Positions 8,133 through 15,230 of a DNA stretch of 22,248 nucleotides are shown here, one piece after another. The DNA is from CAZUQA01 sp964622375 (GTDB lineage Bacteria > Bacillota_I > Bacilli_A > Erysipelotrichales > Erysipelotrichaceae): the NCBI GenBank assembly GCA_964622375.1, contig CAZUQA010000155.1:1-22248 (forward strand), written 5' to 3'. Below the pieces are notes generated by a model. The model was not told the DNA's origin. It worked only from the letters and a program-made list of their open reading frames with translations, and did not search any database. The translations under genes were made by a program, and so were the position numbers. The stretch's first letter is position 1, and each line of letters opens with the position of its first letter.

Positions 8133-8443
8133 TCATCCTCCTTCTTAAGCAATGATGCTTTTTCGACCCAGCGTACACGATTCATCAAAGGATGTTGTAG
8201 TGTGACAGCGCCGTTGGGACAATCCATAACGCAACAACCGCAATACCAACATTCCTCGGGATAAGCAACGGTAGGAGCTAAACCTGAGTGAAGATTGGGT
8301 AGCAACAACTCACTGGGGCAAAGATCGACGCAGATATTACAGCCGGTGCATTTCTTAAGGTCAAAACTGAGCGGTTGAGCGGGTTTTACATCGCGTAAAA
8401 TAAAATCTTTTCTAGGTTTACTCAGGGAAATCACCTCTTTCAT
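8129..8443 (-). CDS. Two-cluster 4Fe-4S ferredoxin-type protein, partner of the adjacent flavoprotein
   Basis: A small electron-transfer protein of about 104 residues from the chosen ATG at 8443. Two CxxCxxCxxxCP motifs are clear: C32-C35-C38-C42 (CTGCNICVDLCP) and C65-C68-C71-C75 (CWYCGCCVMDCP, with an extra Cys at 70). It should hold two [4Fe-4S] clusters. It overlaps the 3' end of the flavoprotein gene by 26 bases, and the pairing resembles, at a distance, the AprA/AprB arrangement of a flavoprotein plus two-cluster ferredoxin. The start is uncertain. The ATG at 8443 has no good ribosome site, whereas GAGGTGA at 8437-8431 stands 5 bases before an in-frame CTG (8425-8423), which would give a 98-residue protein. 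Starts further upstream would add unlikely sequence deep inside the flavoprotein gene. Confidence 0.88.
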   Translation of the reverse strand: MKEVISLSKPRKDFILRDVKPAQPLSFDLKKCTGCNICVDLCPSELLLPNLHSGLAPTVAYPEECWYCGCCVMDCPNGAVTLQHPLMNRVRWVEKASLLKKEDE

Positions 8444-10364
8444 TAATATACTCAGTGTTATATTTCTGATAATTTGCTTCAACATCACCGGCATAATCAC
8501 AACATAAATGTTCGGTATTAACGCTATGACCATCATGGTTGATGATGATTAAAGCTTCAGTTTCTCCCCGATTGTCACTGCGGTAGAACTCAAGGGGGTC
8601 ACAGTCACTCTTTCGGGCTAAGCAGGACTGTAAGACGATTTGGGCGACTGTCAAAATGTCGCAAACCTCCAATAGACGAACCAGTTCATGGGGATTAGCT
8701 GCAGCGCATTGCGGTACGATGGCGGTTTCATATTCTTGCAGAACTTGCAGTCCGGCTTTCAGTAAACCGTCTTCTTTGATAGCTCCACAGTAGTTTTGCA
8801 TAGTTTTAGCAATAGCTTGATTTAGTTCTTTCCAAGAGTAGCAGTTTGCCAATTCGGGCTTTAAGAAGCCGGATAGGCGCTGCTGTTCACTATTAATTTG
8901 TTGCGAATCAAGAGTAACAAAGCTTGGGTGAGTGGCGGCATATTGACTGGCATGACGACCGGCATAATGACCCGTAGTTGCCGCATGGCCATAACAATTG
9001 CTGGAAAACAAAGCATCGCCGCAGACAAATAATCCCGGGATACTGCTCATCAAGTGCCAGTCGTTGAAGAAACCCCCGGTCAAACCGAAAAGCTGACGTT
9101 CTTGCGGCAGAAAACTGCCACTTTTCCAACCCTCGCCATAGCACTGCAGAACATGGCGCTTGGGGTCAAAGCCCAAAGCTTGATAATTATCTAAGATGGG
9201 AACACGGGTTTTACCTTCCTCACCAACCATCATGCCCCAAATAATGGCTCTTTCTTGGCTGGGTAAATCACTGAGATCAGCGTAAAAAGGCAACTTATAG
9301 CCTAAAGCCTGGAGTTTTTGGTAGTCGAGGGTTTCCGGACCATCATAGGGGTAGTATGGTTTATCGATATTACCTCCCTTTAAAAAGAAAGCCTGATCCC
9401 CGACAGGTAAACAGCGACTGCGGAAATCGGTAAGCACATTGCCATCGCGATCAACATAGGGAATTGCTTGGCCGCGGGCGTCAATTAGGGTAGCCGGGTA
9501 CCAAGTATTGTGATTGTTACCACTGCCATAAGGCGGAAAAGACTTTCCAGCTGCGGAGAATTCTCCGGTCACCGATTTTTCCATCATGGTAAATTTAGCG
9601 CCGATGCGCCAACCAATAGCATGACCGCTGCCGTTACAAGATAAGGGGCGAAATTCACAAAGCCCCGGATAAGCAGCGGAAAACAACCACAAGCGCGCCG
9701 GCCGTGATAAAGCCATAACTACCGCTTTGCCGTTAAAGGTGTAAAATTTTCCGCTACGACTGCTGATTCCGGTCGCCCCAATACAAGGGCTACCGATCTT
9801 GCCTTGTTGTGTAAGTAAGGAGGTGATAGCGACATGTTCAATGATGTTGATTTTTAAGCGTCGCATTTCTTTAATCAGCGCCGGTTTAAAGGTCGTTCCC
9901 CAAATACGTAGGGTAGTGCGGCTTTGATAATCGTAGGCAAAGAGCAACTTGGAAGCTTCATCACGAAAATCCGCCCCGGCGTAAATATCATCAGTGTCGC
10001 GGATTTTCGCCCCCATGGCTTCAAGATCAAGTAAACGATCCCAACCTTCTCGGGCTTCAATGTAGTGCGAGATAGCGTTGTTGTAGCCGCTAGTATAATC
10101 CATCAGCGCTTGTTGCATAGCAAGTGGCGAAACTGTCGAGCAGGGATTTGTTGCGCATTGTTCCCAATGATCACAACCGGAGCCGCCGGCTCCGCTTCTA
10201 ACAGCGCCCGACTTTTCGACAACGATGACACTTTGACCGGCTTTAGCCGCTGCAATCGCAGCCAGGCAACCGGAGATTCCGGCACCCAGCACAATAACAT
10301 CAGCTTGAAAAGCGCAGCTTTGATTACTTTCATTTGGATAAGGCCAGGTTGCCGTTTCTGCCAA
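8418..10364 (-). CDS. FAD-dependent oxidoreductase, fumarate reductase/AprA-like
   Basis: A 648-residue flavoprotein with the N-terminal dinucleotide-binding fold VIVLGAGISGCLAA (GAGISG at 27-32), a strand-2 acidic residue E50 in VIVVEKSG, and the C-terminal FAD motif LFVCGDALFSS (GD at 449-450) followed by CYGHAATTGHYAG. This layout is that of the FAD_binding_2 group: fumarate reductase, aspartate oxidase and adenylylsulfate reductase alpha. There is no signal peptide, so it should be cytoplasmic. The overlapping ferredoxin gene is the likely electron partner. The substrate cannot be told from sequence. SAGSG-like RSGAGGSGCDHW at 56-67 differs from what I recall of fumarate reductase and AprA in this position. 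Translation starts at TTG 10364-10362, with AGGTGA 6 bases upstream; no in-frame ATG gives a better N-terminus. Confidence 0.88.
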   Translation of the reverse strand: MAETATWPYPNESNQSCAFQADVIVLGAGISGCLAAIAAAKAGQSVIVVEKSGAVRSGAGGSGCDHWEQCATNPCSTVSPLAMQQALMDYTSGYNNAISHYIEAREGWDRLLDLEAMGAKIRDTDDIYAGADFRDEASKLLFAYDYQSRTTLRIWGTTFKPALIKEMRRLKINIIEHVAITSLLTQQGKIGSPCIGATGISSRSGKFYTFNGKAVVMALSRPARLWLFSAAYPGLCEFRPLSCNGSGHAIGWRIGAKFTMMEKSVTGEFSAAGKSFPPYGSGNNHNTWYPATLIDARGQAIPYVDRDGNVLTDFRSRCLPVGDQAFFLKGGNIDKPYYPYDGPETLDYQKLQALGYKLPFYADLSDLPSQERAIIWGMMVGEEGKTRVPILDNYQALGFDPKRHVLQCYGEGWKSGSFLPQERQLFGLTGGFFNDWHLMSSIPGLFVCGDALFSSNCYGHAATTGHYAGRHASQYAATHPSFVTLDSQQINSEQQRLSGFLKPELANCYSWKELNQAIAKTMQNYCGAIKEDGLLKAGLQVLQEYETAIVPQCAAANPHELVRLLEVCDILTVAQIVLQSCLARKSDCDPLEFYRSDNRGETEALIIINHDGHSVNTEHLCCDYAGDVEANYQKYNTEYINERGDFPE

Positions 10365-10449
10365 GGTTAATCACCTACTTTCACTTGCTGATAGCCAACT
10401 TGAGTTATATTTTGGAAACGGAAAACTAATACTAAAAATTGATAAAACT

Positions 10450-10458
10450 AGTATAACA
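10450..10458 (-). promoter_or_regulatory. Possible extended -10 promoter for the flavoprotein-ferredoxin-M42 genes
   Basis: Minus-strand TGTTATACT (10458-10450) fits an extended -10 (TGn plus TATACT). No good -35 is seen at 16-18 bases. It would give a leader of about 80 bases before the TTG start. It lies in the 225-base divergent region 10365-10589, in which I see no other firm element on this strand. Confidence 0.38.
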
Positions 10459-10560
10459 TAGTCCAACCAACAGTAATTAGAAAGCGTAATGAGCGGAATT
10501 AATAGAAACAATGAAACATCAATGGGTAATAGAGAGTGGGCAATCAGATTGTTGTTATTG

Positions 10561-10569
10561 TGTTACAAT
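10561..10569 (+). promoter_or_regulatory. Possible extended -10 promoter for the small membrane protein
   Basis: TGTTACAAT at 10561-10569 is an extended -10 (TGn plus TACAAT, 5 of 6). The -35 is not recognisable. It lies just before AAAGGAG (10577-10583) and the ATG at 10590, leaving a short leader. Confidence 0.35.
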
Positions 10570-10589
10570 ACTAAATAAAGGAGAACCGC

Positions 10590-10928
10590 ATGAAAAAATT
10601 AGTTTTAGGTTTGATTGTCAACGGAATCTCGCTTTTTCTGATAAGCCAACTATTTTCCGGAATAGAAATACGTCTTGATTCCTTATTGTTATTGACTGTT
10701 GTTTTTTATTTACTTAACGCCATTATCCGACCGATTTTAAAAATTCTGTCTTTCCCCATCACCATTCTCACTTTGGGCTTGTTTTCTTTTGTGATAAATG
10801 GTCTAATGCTGTGGTTTGCCTTTAAAATGGTGGATGGTGCTTACATTAAGGGATTTTGGACTTGTGTGTGGGCAAGTATTGTCATTTCAGTCTTAAACAG
10901 TTTCTTAACCAGAACCCTCAAAGAATAA
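10590..10928 (+). CDS. Small four-helix membrane protein, PF04020 (YvlD/phage holin IV-like)
   Basis: A 112-residue very hydrophobic protein with four likely membrane helices, at about residues 4-22, 30-47, 53-77 and 86-105. The signature between helices 2 and 3, YLLNAIIRPILKILSFPITILTLGLFSFVINGLML, is shown here only in part: NAIIRPILKILSFPITI fits the PF04020 family well. Members such as B. subtilis YvlD are chromosomal. The 'phage holin' label is historical, and there is no phage gene here. The function of the family is poorly known; cell-envelope stress links are reported for some relatives. The gene is preceded by an ideal AAAGGAG site. The MFS gene follows 142 bases later, with a hairpin between them. 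Confidence 0.85.
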   Translation: MKKLVLGLIVNGISLFLISQLFSGIEIRLDSLLLLTVVFYLLNAIIRPILKILSFPITILTLGLFSFVINGLMLWFAFKMVDGAYIKGFWTCVWASIVISVLNSFLTRTLKE

Positions 10929-10961
10929 AGACATAAAGAAGGGCTTTTGTTTTGGGGTTTG

Positions 10962-11004
10962 CCAGCTGAGAACTTTTTCTGGTAAGAGCAGAAAGAACAG
11001 CTGG
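10962..11004 (+). other. Long imperfect hairpin in the gap before the MFS gene
   Basis: CCAGCTG (10962-10968) pairs with CAGCTGG (10998-11004). Inside it TTTCTG (10976-10981) pairs with CAGAAA (10989-10994), with an asymmetric internal loop. No T-run follows, so it is not a classic terminator. It could be a leader structure for the exporter at 11071 or an operator-like site; no known riboswitch pattern was recognised. Confidence 0.4.
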
Positions 11005-11070
11005 GTGGCATTATTATCAATGCTTTGAAGACTTACCTTTGATAAATTAAATAAGAAAAAAGAGCATAGT

Positions 11071-12315
11071 ATGGAAGAAAGTCAAGCAACACAACTATTC
11101 AACAAGAATTCTTTGTTGCTTATTCAGGGTAGCATCATCGCAAAATTTGGTGATGTGCTTTATAGCATGGCTATCGGCTATTATGTCTACCAGTTGACAG
11201 CATCTGAGACCCTAATGGGGGTATTTACTTCGCTGAGTATGTTTGTGACGATGTTTTTAAGTCCGATTTCCGGAGTGATCATCGATCGTTCAAATCGTAA
11301 GCTGATAATCTGCAGCATGGATTTCCTGCGCAGTAGCTTGATGTTGGTTATAGGACTTTTGTGTTTAAAAGCCAGTTTGACCTTAGAATTGTTGTTGTTA
11401 ATTACCTTACCAATAGCCTTGGCTGCCGTTTTACATCAGCCGGCAATAGCCACGATTTTGGTTGATATTGTTCCGAAAAGTGAATATGTCCGGGCTAATT
11501 CTATTAACTCCAGTCTCAACAATATCGTTGATTTAGTTTGTAAAGGTTTGAGTGGGATTTTGTTGGTAAATTTTGGGGTGGCCAGTTTAATTCTCTTTAA
11601 TGCTTTCTGTTTCTTTTTTAGCGGAGTAACAAAGGTCTTTATCGACATACCGCCTACACCGAAGCAAGGAAGCAAGGTTAATCTTTCAACCATTATTCGT
11701 GATTTACAGCAGGGGTTTCTTACATTACTTAAGACAAAGGCGCTAAACCGTTTCTTTATTTGTGCCATTTTAATAAATCTATTTTCTGCCGGTAGTTTTA
11801 GTTTATTTCTGCTGATCGCCACAGCCCAAGGATTTGACTTTGAACACTACGGTTATTTACTTTCGTTGATATCTTTAGGTAGCATGTTAGGAGCGGTGGT
11901 TACTTCCTTGATAAAGTTCAAAAATAAAAGTCGACCCGGAGTGATGATTACTTGCTTTTTATTGGGCGAAGTGCTGATATTGCTGGCTTTGTTAACGAAC
12001 AGTTTTTATGTAGCGGCTTGTTGCTATTTGCTAGGTCATTTTAGCAATGCCATCGGTAATGTGTTACTCAATGCTACGATGCTATTGTTAATGCCGGCTG
12101 ATAAAAGAGCGACGCTATTAGGTTTCATTCAAGCCAGCAGTGTGGGGGGCTTTGCACTTTCGACTTTAGCTTACGGTTTTTTGGCTGAACAGAGCGCAAT
12201 AATTCCGGTAGCAGTCGGGGGAACGCTGGGCAGTATGTTCGTATTTATCGTCCTGTTTATCGATCGCACTTTGCGCCAGGCCGTAGCAGAAAGCGGCACA
12301 GTGCCGGAATCGTGA
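11071..12315 (+). CDS. MFS family efflux transporter
   Basis: A 414-residue integral membrane protein of the major facilitator superfamily, resembling the drug-exporter branch that includes MefA-like proteins. Helix 1 starts at about residue 15 after a short cytoplasmic N-terminus (SIIAKFGDVLYSMAIGYYVY). The motif-A-like loop between helices 2 and 3 reads GVIIDRSNRK at 68-77. Hydrophobic segments continue to about residue 398, consistent with 10-12 helices, with a central cytoplasmic loop at about 190-218. The C-terminal tail is short and polar. It stands alone, with only a weak purine-rich ribosome site (AAAAAAGAG). Substrate unknown; export of a small molecule or drug is inferred from family resemblance. 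Confidence 0.87.
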   Translation: MEESQATQLFNKNSLLLIQGSIIAKFGDVLYSMAIGYYVYQLTASETLMGVFTSLSMFVTMFLSPISGVIIDRSNRKLIICSMDFLRSSLMLVIGLLCLKASLTLELLLLITLPIALAAVLHQPAIATILVDIVPKSEYVRANSINSSLNNIVDLVCKGLSGILLVNFGVASLILFNAFCFFFSGVTKVFIDIPPTPKQGSKVNLSTIIRDLQQGFLTLLKTKALNRFFICAILINLFSAGSFSLFLLIATAQGFDFEHYGYLLSLISLGSMLGAVVTSLIKFKNKSRPGVMITCFLLGEVLILLALLTNSFYVAACCYLLGHFSNAIGNVLLNATMLLLMPADKRATLLGFIQASSVGGFALSTLAYGFLAEQSAIIPVAVGGTLGSMFVFIVLFIDRTLRQAVAESGTVPES

Positions 12316-12434
12316 TTTTTCTGCTTTAGGAACTTTAGAATTAACTTCCTATTTAGAACGCAGATTGGACTGCGACTTTCTTTGAAAAACTAATGAAAAA
12401 AAGTTGAGTTGATGAAAGCGCAAAGCAGGCTGGG

Positions 12435-12462
12435 TTGACAGTGAATGGGCATTTGGTATAAT
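12435..12462 (+). promoter_or_regulatory. Near-consensus sigma-A promoter of the oppABCDF operon
   Basis: A perfect TTGACA at 12435-12440 is followed by a 16-base spacer and a perfect TATAAT at 12457-12462. TG at 12454-12455 also makes it an extended -10. The expected start is near 12469. This predicts strong transcription, in keeping with the AAGGAGG ribosome site of oppA. Confidence 0.85.
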
Positions 12463-12469
12463 TACTTTC

Positions 12470-12485
12470 GTATACTTATGTATAC
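12470..12485 (+). promoter_or_regulatory. Operator-like inverted repeat at the oppA transcription start
   Basis: GTATAC (12470-12475), TTAT, GTATAC (12480-12485) forms two copies of a six-base palindrome, one helical turn apart. Together they make a 16-base inverted repeat. It covers roughly +1 to +16 of the oppA promoter, where a bound repressor would block initiation. It could also fold as a 5' mRNA hairpin. The repeat is seen; the regulator is unknown. Confidence 0.5.
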
Positions 12486-12504
12486 AGAGTTTAAGGAGGA
12501 AAAA

Positions 12505-14115
12505 ATGAAAAAACTTATTACTCTAATTATTGCAGTAGTATTGGTTGGTTCATTAGTAGGTTGTAAAACTGAAACACCGGTTGTTGCTGGTAACTATCCA
12601 GGAACCCCAGGAAAAGATTCAGTTACTATTAATCTAGGTTCTGAACCGCCAAAACTAAATTCCATCCTGACTACTGACGTAGTTTCGTTTAATGTATTGC
12701 GTCACGTTATGGAAGGATTAACTACCACCGACAAGAGTGGTAAAACAATTCCGGCAATTGCGAAGAGTTGGGATGTTTCCGCTGATGGAACCGTCTATAC
12801 TTTCCATTTGCGTAATGATGCAAAATGGTCGAATGGTGCTGGAGTTACAGCCAATGATTTTGCCTTTGCTTGGAGACAAGTACTTGAGCCGAAAAATGCC
12901 GCTGAGTACAACTACTTATTATTCTTGATCAAGAATGCTGAAGAATTCAACGCCGACAAAGCTAAATGGGAAGATGTTGGAATCAAGGTTATCAACGATT
13001 ATGAATTAGAAGTTACTTTGTTGTCAGCAGCCGCTTATTTCCCAAGTATGCTGAACTTTGGTGTATTTATGCCGGTTTTGGAAAGCGCTTATACCGGTGA
13101 TGCTTATGCCACAGAAAAAGACAATATGTTGTACAATGGCCCGTATGTAATTACTGTATGGGATCATGAAGACAAGATTGTTCTGGAAAAGAATCCAAAT
13201 TATGTTGGTGATACAAAAGTAGCTATTGATAAGATTATCTTTGAAATGATTGCCGACTCCAACACCGCAGTAAACGCCTTTGAAAATGGCGAACTTGACA
13301 TGTGTGGTTTACGTGGTGAAATGGTTGAAAAGTTAAGAGATAACAAAGCCAAAGTTGCCCAATATAGTGATGGTTCATCTTGGGCGATTGCTTTCAACCA
13401 AACGCGTACTTTATTAAAGAACAAGAACTTGCGTAAAGCCTTAACTTTAGCTATCAATCGTCAAGCCTATATTACTGATATTCGTAAGGATCACTCAGTA
13501 CCGTCATTCTACTGGACTAGCCCTGATGTAAAACAAAATGGTAAGAGTTTAGCCGCAGAATTAGGTGAAGGTAAATGGGCTGACCATGATGTTGAAGGAG
13601 CTAAAGCTGCTCTTGAACTGGCCAAACAAGAACTTAATGTTAAGGATATTAAACTAGAATTATTAACTGATGAAGGCGACGTCGCTCGCGATATCGCTAC
13701 CTTCTTCCAAAGCTGTTTTGAAGAAATTGGTGTTAAGATAGATGTCGTACAAGTTCCCTTTAAAGACAGATTAGAAAGACAACATCGTAAAGATTATGAT
13801 TTGTCAATCTATGGTTGGGGTCCGGACTATGATGATCCGATGACTTTCTTAGACATTTGGATGACCAATGCAGGTAACAATATTACCGGCTTCAGCAATG
13901 AAAAATTTGATGAAAACATCAGAAAAGCTATTATTGAAACAGATGAAAAAGCGCGTATGCAACTATTTGTTGAATGCGAAAACATTCTTGCTGATGACTT
14001 TGCTTTGGGCTACATTTACTTCCGTATGCGTGACTATGTAACTAGTGACAAACTTGACGGTGTAGTTCGGACATCTTTACAAGACTTCAACTTATTGTTT
14101 GCGACTATTAAGTAA
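12505..14115 (+). CDS. oppA: Oligopeptide ABC transporter substrate-binding lipoprotein
   Basis: A 536-residue lipid-anchored peptide-binding protein of the SBP_bac_5 family that captures peptides outside the cell and hands them to the OppBC channel. The signal peptide MKKLITLIIAVVLVGSLVGC has lipobox LVGC with the cysteine at residue 20. The mature part shows VTINLGSEPPKLNSI, the MEGLTT region, WSNGAGVTANDFAFAWRQ and GPYVITVWDHEDKIVLEKNPNY, all typical of OppA. I chose ATG 12505 because AAGGAGG lies at 12493-12499 and the signal peptide begins there; an upstream in-frame ATG at 12445 lies inside the promoter. oppB-F follow after two hairpins. Codon use appears more uniform than in its neighbours, consistent with high expression. 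The peptide preference cannot be judged. Confidence 0.95.
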   Translation: MKKLITLIIAVVLVGSLVGCKTETPVVAGNYPGTPGKDSVTINLGSEPPKLNSILTTDVVSFNVLRHVMEGLTTTDKSGKTIPAIAKSWDVSADGTVYTFHLRNDAKWSNGAGVTANDFAFAWRQVLEPKNAAEYNYLLFLIKNAEEFNADKAKWEDVGIKVINDYELEVTLLSAAAYFPSMLNFGVFMPVLESAYTGDAYATEKDNMLYNGPYVITVWDHEDKIVLEKNPNYVGDTKVAIDKIIFEMIADSNTAVNAFENGELDMCGLRGEMVEKLRDNKAKVAQYSDGSSWAIAFNQTRTLLKNKNLRKALTLAINRQAYITDIRKDHSVPSFYWTSPDVKQNGKSLAAELGEGKWADHDVEGAKAALELAKQELNVKDIKLELLTDEGDVARDIATFFQSCFEEIGVKIDVVQVPFKDRLERQHRKDYDLSIYGWGPDYDDPMTFLDIWMTNAGNNITGFSNEKFDENIRKAIIETDEKARMQLFVECENILADDFALGYIYFRMRDYVTSDKLDGVVRTSLQDFNLLFATIK

Positions 14116-14134
14116 GAATCTTTGAAATTTCAGG

Positions 14135-14176
14135 ATAGTGAGGCTATACTACTAAAGGATAGCCTCACTATTTTTT
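14135..14176 (+). terminator. Strong intrinsic terminator (likely partial) between oppA and oppB
   Basis: ATAGTGAGGCTAT (14135-14147) pairs perfectly over 13 bp with ATAGCCTCACTAT (14159-14171) around an 11-base loop. A T-run follows at 14171-14176. It lies 19 bases after the oppA stop. Because oppB-F have no visible promoter of their own, it probably lets only part of transcription pass, giving more binding protein than transporter. Confidence 0.88.
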
Positions 14177-14203
14177 ACTGTTTTATAGTTGCCAGTGTTA
14201 ATG

Positions 14204-14238
14204 TTTGAAGCAAATAAGCCGCTATTATTTGCTTCAAA
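14204..14238 (+). repeat. Second perfect 14-bp hairpin before oppB
   Basis: TTTGAAGCAAATAA (14204-14217) pairs perfectly with TTATTTGCTTCAAA (14225-14238) around a 7-base loop. No T-run follows. It ends 16 bases before the oppB AGGAGG site (14255-14260). It could protect or process the mRNA, or be a protein-binding site. Confidence 0.75.
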
Positions 14239-14270
14239 TAGTTTAACGCTTATCAGGAGGGGATTTTAGT

Positions 14271-15230
14271 TTGATAAAATATATACTCAAGAGATTGCTT
14301 TATGCCTTAATAACCTTGTGGTTATTAAGCAGCTTAACATTTTTTATGATGAGAATGTTACCCGGGGATCCATTTATTGGAGAAAGAGTCAGATCACCGA
14401 TAACGATGGAGAACCTGGCGAAGAAATATGGTTTAGATAAACCGGTATCTGAGCAGTACAAAATCTATATTCAGAATCTGGCAAAAGGGGATTTTGGAAT
14501 TTCCATCCATTATAATCGGCCGGTTGGCGGTATCATAAAACAAGCTTTCCCTTATTCTTTTGAATTGGGCATGCGATCCATGATCTTTGCCGTGTCAATC
14601 GGTATCAGCTTAGGGGCGATTGCCGCTATCCGTCGCGGGACTAAATGGGATACGACTTCGACCTTAATATCAGTTATCGGAGTATCGGTTCCTGGCTTCA
14701 TTTTAGGAACGGTATTACAGTTTATTTTTGCTTTACAATTGAATAATTTGCTTAGTTCAATATTTCCGGGAACCAAGTTTCTTCCGGTACAAGGTTGGAC
14801 AACCGAGCTGCACAAGATACTACCATCCTTAGCCCTATCAGTCGGTACTTTAGCGATGATTTCCCGTTTAATGCGTAGCAGTACTTTGGATGTTATGACT
14901 TCTGATTATATTAAAACGGCGAAATCCAAGGGTTTGTCAGAGCGTGTGATTATTTGGCGTCATGTCTTAAGAAACGCCATTCTTCCGGTTATTACCGTAC
15001 TGGGGCCAATTGCTGCCGCTCTTCTTACCGGAACATTCATTGTCGAACAAATATTTAATGTACCGGGTTTAGGTAAATTCTTTGTGCAATCAATCAATAT
15101 TCAAGATTATACGATGATAGCGGGAACGACATTTTTTTACGGGGCCTTTTTAGTAGTTGCTTCTTTGGCGGTGGACATCGCCTACGCTTTTATTGATCCC
15201 CGAATAAGGCTGGGTGGAGGTGAGTTCTGA
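14271..15230 (+). CDS. oppB: Peptide ABC transporter permease, OppB/DppB type
   Basis: A 319-residue inner-membrane subunit forming half of the peptide channel. The N-terminal domain shows the family pattern YILKRLLYALITLWLLSSL (helix 1), RMLPGDPF, and KYGLDKPVSEQYKIY. It has about six membrane helices. The cytoplasmic EAA loop that docks the ATPases is at about residues 212-238 (DYIKTAKSKGLSERVIIWRHVLRNA). The end, DIAYAFIDPRIRLGGGEF, is typical. Translation starts at TTG 14271; AGGAGG at 14255-14260 supports it, and no in-frame ATG precedes helix 1. The stop overlaps the oppC start by one base (TGATG), indicating coupled translation. Confidence 0.94.
   Translation: MIKYILKRLLYALITLWLLSSLTFFMMRMLPGDPFIGERVRSPITMENLAKKYGLDKPVSEQYKIYIQNLAKGDFGISIHYNRPVGGIIKQAFPYSFELGMRSMIFAVSIGISLGAIAAIRRGTKWDTTSTLISVIGVSVPGFILGTVLQFIFALQLNNLLSSIFPGTKFLPVQGWTTELHKILPSLALSVGTLAMISRLMRSSTLDVMTSDYIKTAKSKGLSERVIIWRHVLRNAILPVITVLGPIAAALLTGTFIVEQIFNVPGLGKFFVQSINIQDYTMIAGTTFFYGAFLVVASLAVDIAYAFIDPRIRLGGGEF

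Noticed and set aside
10590..10928. Holin-like protein as evidence of a prophage
   Set aside because: PF04020-type proteins are common chromosomal genes, and no other phage gene or attachment site is in the window.
12359..12374. CGCAG-N6-CTGCG hairpin after the MFS gene as its terminator
   Set aside because: Only five base pairs, and the following sequence (ACTTTCTTTG) is not a continuous T-run.
12445..12504. N-terminal extension of OppA from an upstream ATG
   Set aside because: It lies within the -10 region and would bury the signal peptide; the AAGGAGG-supported ATG at 12505 is far better.
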